A program made the position numbers and the translations under genes. Below, one piece after another: positions 1 to 8,001 of a DNA stretch of 64,000 nucleotides. Where the stretch lies: positions 1 to 64,000 of the forward strand of contig JAZKAR010000030.1 in the NCBI GenBank assembly GCA_040389065.1. The letters run 5' to 3'. The notes below the pieces were generated by a model. The model searched no databases and had not been told where the DNA came from. It saw nothing but the letters and a program-made list of their open reading frames with translations. The stretch comes from JAZKAR01 sp040389065 (GTDB lineage: Bacteria > Pseudomonadota > Gammaproteobacteria > Burkholderiales > Casimicrobiaceae). The stretch's first letter is position 1; the number at the start of each line of letters is the position of its first letter.

Positions 1-79
1 TAGTTTCAGATTGTTAGTCTTCCTCCATTCCCAGGCTTATCCTGGCGCGATGGGCGTACATCCCCGGAATGGAGAACAG

Positions 80-250
80 ATGTCCAGAATAGAAAATAAC
101 CAGTTGCAGATGATTAGAGAAATAGCAGCATTAAGACCTAAAATCTCTAAGCCCATAGTGAAACATAGGCGCAAGGTGGCGACTCAAAAAAATGATGTGG
201 CAGATGAGAAATCTGGTTTGAAGACGACGGATAATGAAGAGGCGCAGTAG
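80..250 (+). CDS. Hypothetical 56-aa protein
   Basis: The start was chosen at the ATG that follows a GGAG ribosome binding site at 71-74; the frame is open upstream to about position 11 without a better start. The product is hydrophilic and lysine-rich, with a predicted amphipathic N-terminal part (NNQLQMIREIAAL) and a charged tail. I recognise no family. It sits at the edge of a decayed mobile region, so it may belong to a phage or plasmid remnant. It could also be the 3' part of a longer gene cut by the window edge. Confidence 0.4.
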   Translation: MSRIENNQLQMIREIAALRPKISKPIVKHRRKVATQKNDVADEKSGLKTTDNEEAQ

Positions 251-446
251 TATTTTATGTAATGGTTTTAAAAATTTTTAGTTAAATAAATGTTATGCAT
301 AAGTATCGACTGATATCTTTTTTTACATCATTTATCATTTCTTTGAAAGTTAGTATTGAGCTATGGTAAGGGGCTAGTTACAGGAGGAGGAGTTTCCACT
401 ATCAAAGGAAAAACTGGTCTTAGCTGGTAAAATAAGGAAAAATAAA

Positions 447-656
447 ATGTATTCTGGATTTAATGATAATGGAAAACCTGCCAATCCATTCATAATAATA
501 TTTATATGTCTTATTGTTGCTATAGGTATATTTTTCGTTTTTAAAGATTTGAAAGATGGAAAAGTTGTATTAACGAAAAGACCTATGAATGAGCCTCAAA
601 AAAATGCTGAAAAATCAGATGCTAATAGCAAGATTAAATCAAATGGGTCAGAGTAA
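447..656 (+). CDS. Small single-pass membrane protein, 69 aa
   Basis: The ATG is preceded by an AAGGA-like site about 10 bases upstream. The protein has a short N-terminal segment, one strong hydrophobic helix (about residues 14-32, PFIIIFICLIVAIGIFFVF) and a hydrophilic lysine- and asparagine-rich tail, so it is probably anchored with the tail in the cytoplasm. No family was recognised. It lies alone between mobile-DNA remnants and upstream of the RT-polymerase operon. A phage or plasmid origin is possible but not shown. Confidence 0.45.
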   Translation: MYSGFNDNGKPANPFIIIFICLIVAIGIFFVFKDLKDGKVVLTKRPMNEPQKNAEKSDANSKIKSNGSE

Positions 657-770
657 ATTGATACTAAGCTCATAATTGGGGTCTGAAGCCCACTGGAACG
701 CAAACGTACGTTAAGCAAAAGTGGCGGAGATATCTTAATTTAATAGACAATAAATTTAAGTACCGAAATA

Positions 771-884
771 GATGATTGCAGGCTCAGTTGCAACTAATTC
801 GGGTCGAGCTGTTTTTATAGAGTCAGTTAATTCCGGTTTGCGGATGCGATGATTGCAGGTCGAGCCTCGGATGATTGCAGGTCG
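771..884. repeat. Three direct copies of GATGATTGCAGG
   Basis: The 12-mer GATGATTGCAGG occurs at 771-782, 848-859 and 870-881; the last two copies share the longer GATGATTGCAGGTCG. Multiple short direct repeats near an end are typical of IS21-type insertion sequences, so this may be the surviving end of an insertion element. No transposase frame remains nearby. The IS21 link is an inference. Confidence 0.4.
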
Positions 885-892
885 CTACAGCT

Positions 893-1123
893 ATGTGTGG
901 GCGTTTTTTTGAGAGGGAAATGATTGAAGCAATTGTTAAATGTTCGCCTAATATTGAGAGTAAAGATCTAAAAAAGATGCGTGAATCGGTGACGAAGATG
1001 GTTTAGACGATTGAGCGTATGCCAGAGGTTAAAGGGATGAAGGAATGGATTCGAGATAGAGATAGAGATAGAGATAGAGATAGAGATAGAGAGGTAATAA
1101 AGTTTTTCGTAATACTTTTATAA
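893..1123 (+). pseudogene. Decayed small ORF with in-frame TAG and an expanded Asp-Arg repeat
   Basis: A frame opens with ATG at 893 (MCGRFFEREMIEAIVKC...), meets a TAG stop at 1004-1006, and stays open afterwards (TIERMPEVKGMKEWIRD...) to TAA at 1121. The GAGATA repeat in its 3' half would encode about seven Asp-Arg dipeptides. Residue composition on both sides of the stop looks protein-like, which suggests one broken gene. I do not recognise the family. It may be part of the same decayed element as the repeats just upstream. Alternatively the open frame is chance. Confidence 0.25.
1053..1092. repeat. Tandem repeat (GAGATA), about 6.7 copies
   Basis: Six perfect copies of the hexamer GAGATA run from 1053 to 1088, followed by a partial GAGA. 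A slippage-prone microsatellite of this length is unusual in bacteria. It lies about 280 bp upstream of the reverse transcriptase start. Confidence 0.9.
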
Positions 1124-1205
1124 ACATATTCTTATTTATTAGTTCTTGCAGAATTTTTGACCAAGTAGGATGATCAACGGTTTTTTAAAAATTAAACATA
1201 TAAAT

Positions 1206-1260
1206 AAATTAGGAAATTAGGAAATTAGGAAATTAGGAAATTAGGAAATTAGGAAATTAG
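1206..1260. repeat. Tandem repeat (AAATTAGG), about 6.9 copies
   Basis: Six perfect copies of the octamer AAATTAGG run from 1206 to 1253 and a seventh lacks its last base. It lies about 110 bp upstream of the reverse transcriptase start, just before a perfect hairpin. Copy number could vary by slippage and change promoter spacing or a leader RNA. Confidence 0.9.
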
Positions 1261-1265
1261 CTGTG

Positions 1266-1291
1266 TTCCTATCTTAGATATAAGATAGGAA
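1266..1291 (+). other. Perfect 11-bp hairpin upstream of the RT gene
   Basis: TTCCTATCTTA (1266-1276) and its exact reverse complement TAAGATAGGAA (1281-1291) flank a GATA loop. No T-tract follows on the + strand, so it is not a standard terminator. It could be a protein-binding palindrome or a stem of a leader or noncoding RNA made together with the RT. Confidence 0.55.
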
Positions 1292-1368
1292 AGCGTATAA
1301 GCTATGAAATAAATAGTCTAAGATGCTTTGTAGATTGATTGGAAAATTCAAAAATAGAGGGCTATTAA

Positions 1369-3009
1369 GTGAGCGAAAGTTTATTGGGATTTCCGATTGA
1401 TATTGAAGCGACTTTAAAACATCTTCGTCAAGATATGAGAGATGATTGGTTTTATGATGCTATTAGATATGAGGATCTTCTTTCAAATGGAAAGAGTATT
1501 CATGAAATTCTTTCTAAAAATTTAGATAATAATCATGGAGAATACAAGTCTGGAAAAAAATTTGTATATGATGTTCCAAAAAGATCTTTAGGACTAAGAT
1601 ACACTATTGAAATTGATTTCTATGATAGGTTTTTATACCAAGCTATATGTACTTATTTAATTCCTTTTTTTGACCCGCTTCTTTCTAATCGTGTTTTTAG
1701 TCATCGATATAATAAACATGGGAAGGCAAAATATTTATTTAAACATAGAATAGAGTTGTGGAGTACATTTGAAAATATAAGTCAATTAGCATTAGTTGAT
1801 AGTAAAACTCTTTTGATTACAGACTTGATTAATTATTTTGAGCAGATTTCAATAGACTCAATTGAAAAAGCTTTTATAGGAATGATAGCCAATATTGATG
1901 CCTCTGGCAGTAAAAAAAATACTATTAGAAATGCGGTAAATACCTTAAAAAAATTACTTGAAAAATGGTGTTACAGTAATCGTCACGGATTGCCTCAAAA
2001 TCGCGATGCTTCTTCATTTATTGCTAACGTTGTGCTTGATTCTGTAGATAAAAATATGGTTTCAAGGGGATATGATTATTTTCGTTATGTTGATGATATT
2101 AGAATTATTTGCTTAGATGAATATGAAGCAAAACAGGCATTAAATCATCTAATTTTTGAGCTTAGAAAAATTGGTTTAAATATTAATTCAAAAAAGACAA
2201 TTATTCTTGATAAAAATAGCAATAATATCGAAGATTTTTTTCCAAGCTCCAATGATACGATGACAATAATTGATGCAATGTGGCGATCAAGGAGTAAAAG
2301 AGTAATTACTAGATCAATACCAATATTATTTGAATTTCTAAAAAAACAAATTAATGAGGAAGCTACTCAAGGTCGTCCTTTTCGCTACTGTATAAATCGT
2401 ATTAAAACATTAATATCAAATAATTTATTTGATTCTAAATCTATTTTAGAAAATGAAATTGTTGATTCTTTAATCGCGGAGTTTTATAAACAACCTGTAT
2501 CTACTGATCAGTTTTGTAAGATTTTAATAGATTTAGATTTATCTACTGACCAGCTTAAGGCTATAGGAGATTTTATTGTTGATAAAAAAGTAGCAATACA
2601 TGGTTGGCAAAACTATCATTTAATTCTATTAATGTCTTACAAAAAATTTGAATATTTCCCTCTTGTAGATTTTTGTAAAAACTTGATGATTAATAGTATT
2701 AATAGCTTAGAGGTTCCAGCTTGTTTTATCTATCTTGCTTCTATAGGTAAAGAAAGTGAAATAGAGAATATTATTGAATTTTTTGATGATAATTGGTCTT
2801 ATCAGCATCAGAGACATTTTTTAATTGCGTTACAAAATACTAAACCAGAAAAATTAAGACCAATGTATGGGAAAGTATGTTTTCGTTTAAAAGGAACTGT
2901 TTCTAGATTAAAACAGAACAAAAATTTTAAAGAAAATACTATATACATTAAGGATTTTAATACTACAATAATAGAAGAAATTTATGACGAGATATCTCCC
3001 TATGATTAA
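1369..3009 (+). CDS. Reverse transcriptase, DRT/UG-like, 546 aa
   Basis: RNA-directed DNA polymerase expected to act in the cytoplasm. The start is GTG, with AGAGGG at 1356-1361 seven bases upstream. Visible RT motifs are the motif A region LLITDLINYFEQI (Asp152), the template-grip motif HGLPQNRDASSF (residues 206-217) and the active site FRYVDDIRII (Tyr240, Asp242, Asp243). The N-terminal part, with DVPK and VFSHRY stretches, resembles the unknown-group/Abi RTs tied to phage defence rather than group II intron or retron RTs. About 270 residues after the palm are helix-rich and carry no maturase or HNH motif. The gene overlaps the downstream DNA polymerase gene, so the two are probably translated together. 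Base composition is far more AT-rich than in the chromosomal genes beyond 6 kb, pointing to transfer. The exact subgroup cannot be fixed by eye. Confidence 0.88.
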   Translation: MSESLLGFPIDIEATLKHLRQDMRDDWFYDAIRYEDLLSNGKSIHEILSKNLDNNHGEYKSGKKFVYDVPKRSLGLRYTIEIDFYDRFLYQAICTYLIPFFDPLLSNRVFSHRYNKHGKAKYLFKHRIELWSTFENISQLALVDSKTLLITDLINYFEQISIDSIEKAFIGMIANIDASGSKKNTIRNAVNTLKKLLEKWCYSNRHGLPQNRDASSFIANVVLDSVDKNMVSRGYDYFRYVDDIRIICLDEYEAKQALNHLIFELRKIGLNINSKKTIILDKNSNNIEDFFPSSNDTMTIIDAMWRSRSKRVITRSIPILFEFLKKQINEEATQGRPFRYCINRIKTLISNNLFDSKSILENEIVDSLIAEFYKQPVSTDQFCKILIDLDLSTDQLKAIGDFIVDKKVAIHGWQNYHLILLMSYKKFEYFPLVDFCKNLMINSINSLEVPACFIYLASIGKESEIENIIEFFDDNWSYQHQRHFLIALQNTKPEKLRPMYGKVCFRLKGTVSRLKQNKNFKENTIYIKDFNTTIIEEIYDEISPYD

Positions 3010-4552
3010 AGAAAATTTTATATATTTTTTATATCAAAAAGATTTTACTGAAAGTGGGAATGATAGGTATTTTTTGTATAAAGATAGTGAGTTTTTAGAA
3101 GTTGAATCATATGATATTATTTCATTAGATCAATTTTTAATCACTCATGATTTTTGGCTTATATCAAATTCATTATATAAAAAGCATGGAAAGTTACCAC
3201 TGAAAGTAATTGATATTGTACTGTTTTCTAAAATAGTTGAAGGTGTTAAATCAGTAAAAGAGCCTACACAGCCTTGGGATATCTCTCAAACAATAAAACC
3301 ATTATATAAAAATAGTAAAGACTTTGATAAGTATATAAGTATTTATTATCGTAAGGAAATTATCGATATGAATATTTGTATGCTTTTTTCTCATAAATTA
3401 GCAGAGTATACTGATAGTTTATTAATTAAAGCATTAAATGTAGGAGAATATGAACGATTTTTTTCTTTAGAATTACCTGTATATAATAAGCTTGTATTAT
3501 CTGCATGCAGAGGTATTCGTGTGTGTAAGGAAACTATTAAGCATCATAAAGAAAGATTGAAATTAGATTTTTATCGTGAACTTAAAATTTTTGCTGAAAA
3601 ACATAATGTTTTATATGAACTACCAAGTGATGAAGATATTAAAGAAAAATTGATTAAACTTGGTTATAATTTGGAAGATTATAGTTTAGAGTTCCTAATA
3701 GATTTTTTGCCGTCTCTTGATGGATATACTGATGATTTAAGGAATCTACAAAAGACTAATAAAAGCTACAGAATATTTAATTCTATTTCATCTACTAAAT
3801 CTAGAATTAGTCCAATAGTTGAATCTCATTTGACATCTACAGCTAGGATTTATCATAAATCTCCAAGTATTCAAAATATTTCAAAGCGATATAGAGATAT
3901 TTTCATTTCTGATAATGAGTTTCATCTCTGCTATGTAGATTATGACCAATTTGAGGTTGGTATCATGGCTGCTTTGTCTAACGATCCAAAAATGATGCAT
4001 ATATATGAAAATATGGATGCATATAAAGATTTATCTAAGCAAATTTTTAATAATGAAAGTTATCGTAAAAAAGCAAAAATTATTTTTTTATCTTATACAT
4101 ATGGTATGTCATTAGAAAATATATTGAGATCCATATCACAACTTGGTGGAGACCAAAAAATAGCAAAAAAATATTTTTCAGAATTTACTATATTTGAAAG
4201 TTGGAAAAATATATTGTGTAATGAATTTCAAGTTAAAGGAAAAATATCTTCAATTTGTTCTAATTATCTGAATAGAAAAAATACAGGACAATTATCTGAT
4301 AAAGAGCAAAGAACAGCTGTTAATCATGTAGTGCAGGGAAGTGCATCATATATATTTAAAATGGCATTACTTGAACTAAGTAAAATAGATGATATCCAAA
4401 TATTAATTCCTATGCATGATGCTGTTCTTTTTCAGTATAAAAATGGTTTCGATACTAAATTAGCAGTCACTATTTTTGAAAATACTATGACTGACATACT
4501 AGGTGGAAAAATTAGGGGTAAAGCATCACTACAACAATTTTATCAACCATAA
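2984..4552 (+). CDS. Family A (PolA-like) DNA polymerase partnered with the RT, 522 aa
   Basis: A compact family A polymerase. Visible motifs are TSTARIYHKSPSIQNIS (the TGRxSSxxPNLQNIP region), motif A VDYDQFEVGIMAALSND with catalytic Asp319, O-helix motif B RKKAKIIFLSYTYGMS (residues 361-376, keeping Arg361, Lys365 and Tyr373), and motif C PMHDAVLF with catalytic Asp479. The roughly 300 N-terminal residues show no convincing 5' nuclease or intact proofreading motifs. Against E. coli Pol I numbering, the Phe762 position is Leu369 and the Glu883 position is Ala480, so it is diverged but keeps both catalytic Asp. Start options are ATG 2984 (26-bp overlap with the RT gene) or ATG 3002 (8-bp overlap); both imply coupling. 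It probably copies the RT product or makes its second strand. It is too diverged and badly placed to be the housekeeping polA. Confidence 0.85.
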   Translation: MTRYLPMIKENFIYFLYQKDFTESGNDRYFLYKDSEFLEVESYDIISLDQFLITHDFWLISNSLYKKHGKLPLKVIDIVLFSKIVEGVKSVKEPTQPWDISQTIKPLYKNSKDFDKYISIYYRKEIIDMNICMLFSHKLAEYTDSLLIKALNVGEYERFFSLELPVYNKLVLSACRGIRVCKETIKHHKERLKLDFYRELKIFAEKHNVLYELPSDEDIKEKLIKLGYNLEDYSLEFLIDFLPSLDGYTDDLRNLQKTNKSYRIFNSISSTKSRISPIVESHLTSTARIYHKSPSIQNISKRYRDIFISDNEFHLCYVDYDQFEVGIMAALSNDPKMMHIYENMDAYKDLSKQIFNNESYRKKAKIIFLSYTYGMSLENILRSISQLGGDQKIAKKYFSEFTIFESWKNILCNEFQVKGKISSICSNYLNRKNTGQLSDKEQRTAVNHVVQGSASYIFKMALLELSKIDDIQILIPMHDAVLFQYKNGFDTKLAVTIFENTMTDILGGKIRGKASLQQFYQP

Positions 4553-4565
4553 AAATTAATATATT

Positions 4566-4589
4566 ATTTTTTCTAAATTAGAAAAAAAT
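4566..4589 (+). terminator. AT-only hairpin after the RT-polymerase operon
   Basis: TTTTTTCTA at 4567-4575 can pair with TAGAAAAAA at 4579-4587 around a 3-base loop, 14 bases after the polymerase stop. It is a weak, AT-rich stem. It is the only obvious end-of-operon structure, although there is no clean T-run. Confidence 0.3.
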
Positions 4590-4856
4590 ATAATTAACTT
4601 AATGAAGAATGCTGTTCAAAACACAACAATATCGCTGTAAAAATATTGGACAAAATAAGCTAATTTGTCTCATGTGCACATGCGATTCGCAGCAAGAAGC
4701 CACAGTCTTTAAGCTCTCTAATAAGAGAGGCAAAAGCATACATTAGACAAAATGATGATTTGAAAAATTAGCGAAAAGCACTAGGGAATCATAGTATTTT
4801 TTAACAAAATCAAATGGGAAAGGGTAATGACTAGGTCTAAATAAGGGTAATAGATT

Positions 4857-5449
4857 TCATAAAAGACTTGGTGACTGACTTTCTTCGTTAATTGTGTAGC
4901 GAGCTGAAGGAAGATAACGATAAAGCGTAGAAACACCTACACCTAAGCGTTTAGCCACATCTTCTACTGTAATATCAGGATCAGTCAGTAGAGCTTTTGC
5001 TTGTTTAAGTGATTTTTCATTTAGCGAGCGAGGTCGTCTACCTTTTTTACCTCTGCCGCGAGCAGCATCTAATCCAGCTTGCATTCGCTCTCGAATAATC
5101 TCACGTTCAAATTCAGCAATGGCACTAAACACAGTGAAAATCAAACGGCCGCTTGCTGTAGTTGTATCTATGTTTTGTGTAATTACTCTTAAGCCAATCT
5201 GTCGTTTGTCGAGCATTTCAACAGTATCAAGTCGCTGGCTTGTGGATCTGGCTAGCCTATCTAATTTCCAGATAACGAGAGTATCGCCGATTCGCATATA
5301 TTCGAGTGCAGCTAAAAGTTGAGGGCGATCTCTTTTAGAGCCACTAGCTGTTTCATCAAAAATTTTTCACAACCCGCCTGAAGAAGCGCATCGTGTTGTA
5401 GATGCGATTTTTGATCTCGTGTAGAGACGCGAGCATAATCAACAATCAT
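4857..5449 (-). pseudogene. Serine recombinase (resolvase/invertase), frameshifted
   Basis: Tn3-resolvase/Hin-type serine recombinase that cuts and rejoins DNA at short recombination sites. The N-terminal piece starts at ATG 5449 with RBS GGGAG (MIVDYARVSTRDQ, holding the nucleophilic Ser of the RVST motif). The main piece continues MRIGDTLVIWKLDRLARS, the IDTTTASGRLIF and AEFERE motifs, and a C-terminal helix-turn-helix (DITVEDVAKRLGVGVSTLYRYL). They lie in different frames. Adding one A in the A5T5 run near 5365-5375 would restore CEKIFDETASGSKRDRPQLL. It is therefore either a pseudogene, a sequencing error in a homopolymer, or a slippage-controlled gene. It probably belongs to the element that brought in the RT-polymerase island. 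Confidence 0.8.
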
Positions 5450-5456
5450 AAAATTC

Positions 5457-5492
5457 TCCCAAAAACTCATTCTTATGGAACAGTTTTTGGGA
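5457..5492. repeat. 11-bp perfect inverted repeat overlapping the recombinase RBS
   Basis: TCCCAAAAACT (5457-5467) is matched by AGTTTTTGGGA (5482-5492) with a 14-bp spacer. This 36-bp site lies at the 5' end of the serine recombinase gene, where resolvases and invertases usually have their res or crossover subsites and repress their own expression. Function is inferred from position. Confidence 0.45.
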
Positions 5493-5560
5493 AAATACTG
5501 AAAATTCCACGCCCCTATCAAAAAACCTTTTAAATTACTCTCAAAACAGTATCTTGTTTC

Positions 5561-5592
5561 ATTCTCTCAAAACCGATCGTTTTTGAGAGAAT
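5561..5592. repeat. 32-bp near-perfect palindrome, candidate recombination subsite
   Basis: ATTCTCTCAAAA (5561-5572) and TTTTGAGAGAAT (5581-5592) flank a core containing CGATCG; only one central pair mismatches. A further CTCTCAAAA lies at about 5539-5547. With the inverted repeat at 5457 it forms a cluster of palindromes upstream of the recombinase, as expected for a res-like region. Confidence 0.45.
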
Positions 5593-6087
5593 AGATAAAA
5601 TTTGAGATAATGCCACTATTTAAAGTCGCTCATATTGCTATCCCGATAATTACCCTACTTCTCTTTGCATTACCAGGAAACCTAATCTTTGCAACAGCGC
5701 CACATTAAATAATAAGGCTATGCGATGTACTCCAAATATTTTTGGGCGTATAATGTACATCAAGTTCGGAGTACTGTTCTATTTTGCAGTGCCCTGAGGG
5801 ATTATCTCACCTAACTACCTTATTTTGCAGGCTGCTTTGAGCAGCTTTTTTCATTACAGACAAATGAATCGGCATCACATGCACTTGATGTACTTCGATG
5901 AATCAGGTTCCCACGCAGACCATAACAGTCAGTTAAGGTGAGGCGGGAGGATGCTATCTGAATTAATGAAAGTTAGGAAGCCGTAATGGATTTACCTCGC
6001 CAAGAAGTTTTAGTTAAACAAGGGGTTTCTCTTTCAGCAGCATTACTCAGCTTTGCTCAACTCTGTAATTTCTAATCTCATAATCAA
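5593..6087. other. Intergenic region with ORF remnants
   Basis: This gap holds a 32-residue ORF (5610-5708) that looks like a cut-off signal sequence (IPIITLLLFALPGNLIFA). It also has an interrupted inverted repeat (GTACTCC at 5727, GGAGTAC at 5768), a short GC hairpin followed by T6 (GCTGC/GCAGC, 5831-5851) that could end transcription, and a 29-residue frame at 5985-6074. I see no intact gene. It reads as the scarred boundary of the island. Confidence 0.4.
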
Positions 6088-7971
6088 ATGGATATCAATA
6101 CCAACCCCGAAATTACCGACGTATACAATACGGGCGTTATGCGTCACATTGCTGAAGTATTGACAACGTTGTCTCCTGCCTTACGCAAAGTAGCTGAGTA
6201 TGTGCTTCAGCATCCGATGAAAACAGCCACTATGACTATCGAAGACTTAGCTATTGAAACAGGAACATCTGTTGCTGCAGTCAATCGCTTTGTTCGTGTA
6301 ATTAACTGTGGAGGGTTTTCAGGTCTAAAGAGTGAGTTACTGTCAACGTTGCGTAACGTATTATCACCCATTGATAAACTCAAAAAACAAGTAAATGATC
6401 AACAATCATCTCATAAACTGAAAGAGCTTTTAGAAATTGGTGTGGCTAACCTTCAAATTGCAAAAGAAATTAATACAGAGATCTCGTTTATAAACGCTGT
6501 TGAAGCACTCATAAAAGCCAATAGATTGTTTACGTTAGGCTTTGGTCAAAGCAGTCATATAGCCATTGCTGCGGCTTCACGTCTACATCCATTTTTCAAC
6601 TCAGCAATTTCCGTTAATATGGTAGGCGATAATGAAAATGCAGCCTACCATTTAACTTCAATTAAACCTGAAGATGTACTATTAGTTATTTTGCTTCCAC
6701 GATATTCGTCTGATACGCTTAAATTATCCCGCTTTGCATCTGAACGCGGAGCAACGATTGTAGCGATTACTGATTCGCCTGCTTCTCCTATGCAAGGGTT
6801 AGCACACCATCTCCTTTTTGCAGCTAGCGAACACCCCACACTGCCTAATTCGAACGTTGCAGCACTGGCCATTATTGAAGCCATAGTAGCCACTATCACA
6901 ATAAAAAATAAAGAAGCTATACATATTTCATCTAAAGAAACAGAGAATTTGTTGTCTCGTTTCTATTTACCACAACAGCCAGATCTTTCAGAAAAAAAAC
7001 GCTCTTCATTCAAAGTAAATAAAAAAAGCAACATTATAAATCTCCCATATGCTTTAGCCATTCATGGGGGTGCAGGAACGATTATTCCAGGAAGCAGTAA
7101 AGAACCGCAATACCTTGAAGCATTGCAGCAAGTAATTGATACGGGTGAAAAAATTCTTTCTAAAGGAGGAACTGCGGTAGAAGCTGTGTTAGCGTGTGTT
7201 ATCGCTTTAGAAGATTGCCCTTTATTCAATGCAGGTCGAGGTTCTGCATTTACATCAACTGGTACGCATGAAATGGATGCCAGTATTATGAATGGACAAA
7301 CATTAGCTGTGGGCGCCGTAGCTGGAGTACGTACCATACGTAATCCTATTTATCTCGCTCATGTTTTAATGCATCATCCCAACCATAATTTTCTGATTGG
7401 CGAAGGAGCAGAACTGTTTGCGCGAACATGCAACGACATAGCCATTGTCTCACCAAATTATTTTTATACTGCTGAGAGAATGGAACAATTAAAATATGTA
7501 CAGAGCTTATCCAACGAAGCTTTATTACTTGATCACGATGCTGCTATGCAATCAACCAAATTTGGCACTGTAGGTGCAGTTGCCCGAGACCGCTTTGGTC
7601 AACTAGCTGCAGCTACCTCTACAGGTGGACTAACCAACAAATTGTTAGGTCGTGTAGGCGATACACCTCTGATCGGTGCAGGCTGTTACGCAGATAGTAA
7701 TACGGTAGCTGTTTCGGCTACTGGAACAGGAGAAGCTTTTATACGAGCAATTTTAGCATACGATATTGCAGCTAGAATTAAATATACGCATGTAAGCCTT
7801 GAAGAAGCAACTCGAGAAGTGGTTTTGGGAAAACTTACAGAGCTCGGAGGTCAAGGCGGCATCATCGCTATTGATAAAGAAGGAAACATTTCCATGCCTT
7901 TTAATACCAAAGGCATGTATCGCGGCTGGGCTAAAGAGGGTAAAGGTTCAGCGGTTGCAGTAGGACGTTAA
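6088..7971 (+). CDS. RpiR-family regulator fused to isoaspartyl peptidase/L-asparaginase, 627 aa
   Basis: Two complete modules in one frame. Residues about 15-90 form an RpiR-type helix-turn-helix (TIEDLAIETGTSVAAVNRFVR), and about 130-270 a SIS sugar-phosphate-type sensing domain (LGFGQSSHIAIAA). From about 325 there is a plant-type asparaginase/isoaspartyl peptidase of the Ntn-hydrolase fold (AIHGGAGTI at the start). The expected self-cleavage nucleophile is Thr494 in KFGTVGAVARD, followed by ATSTGG and NAGRGS-type substrate motifs. Such enzymes mature by autocleavage before the Thr, which here would release the regulator with the alpha subunit. No good RBS precedes ATG 6088, so a downstream Met is possible. 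ArgA and an ArgE-like enzyme follow on the other strand. A regulator of amino acid or peptide turnover is plausible, but the ligand is unknown. Confidence 0.85.
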   Translation: MDINTNPEITDVYNTGVMRHIAEVLTTLSPALRKVAEYVLQHPMKTATMTIEDLAIETGTSVAAVNRFVRVINCGGFSGLKSELLSTLRNVLSPIDKLKKQVNDQQSSHKLKELLEIGVANLQIAKEINTEISFINAVEALIKANRLFTLGFGQSSHIAIAAASRLHPFFNSAISVNMVGDNENAAYHLTSIKPEDVLLVILLPRYSSDTLKLSRFASERGATIVAITDSPASPMQGLAHHLLFAASEHPTLPNSNVAALAIIEAIVATITIKNKEAIHISSKETENLLSRFYLPQQPDLSEKKRSSFKVNKKSNIINLPYALAIHGGAGTIIPGSSKEPQYLEALQQVIDTGEKILSKGGTAVEAVLACVIALEDCPLFNAGRGSAFTSTGTHEMDASIMNGQTLAVGAVAGVRTIRNPIYLAHVLMHHPNHNFLIGEGAELFARTCNDIAIVSPNYFYTAERMEQLKYVQSLSNEALLLDHDAAMQSTKFGTVGAVARDRFGQLAAATSTGGLTNKLLGRVGDTPLIGAGCYADSNTVAVSATGTGEAFIRAILAYDIAARIKYTHVSLEEATREVVLGKLTELGGQGGIIAIDKEGNISMPFNTKGMYRGWAKEGKGSAVAVGR

Positions 7972-8001
7972 ATATGGTTCAAGATACAGCTCGCCTCTAT
8001 T

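Noticed and set aside
1053..1260. CRISPR array
   Set aside because: The repeats are 6- and 8-bp head-to-tail units without spacers and there are no cas genes nearby.
2984..4552. Reading the family A polymerase as the housekeeping polA
   Set aside because: Only about 520 residues, no 5' nuclease domain, altered motifs B and C, overlaps the RT gene and has foreign base composition.
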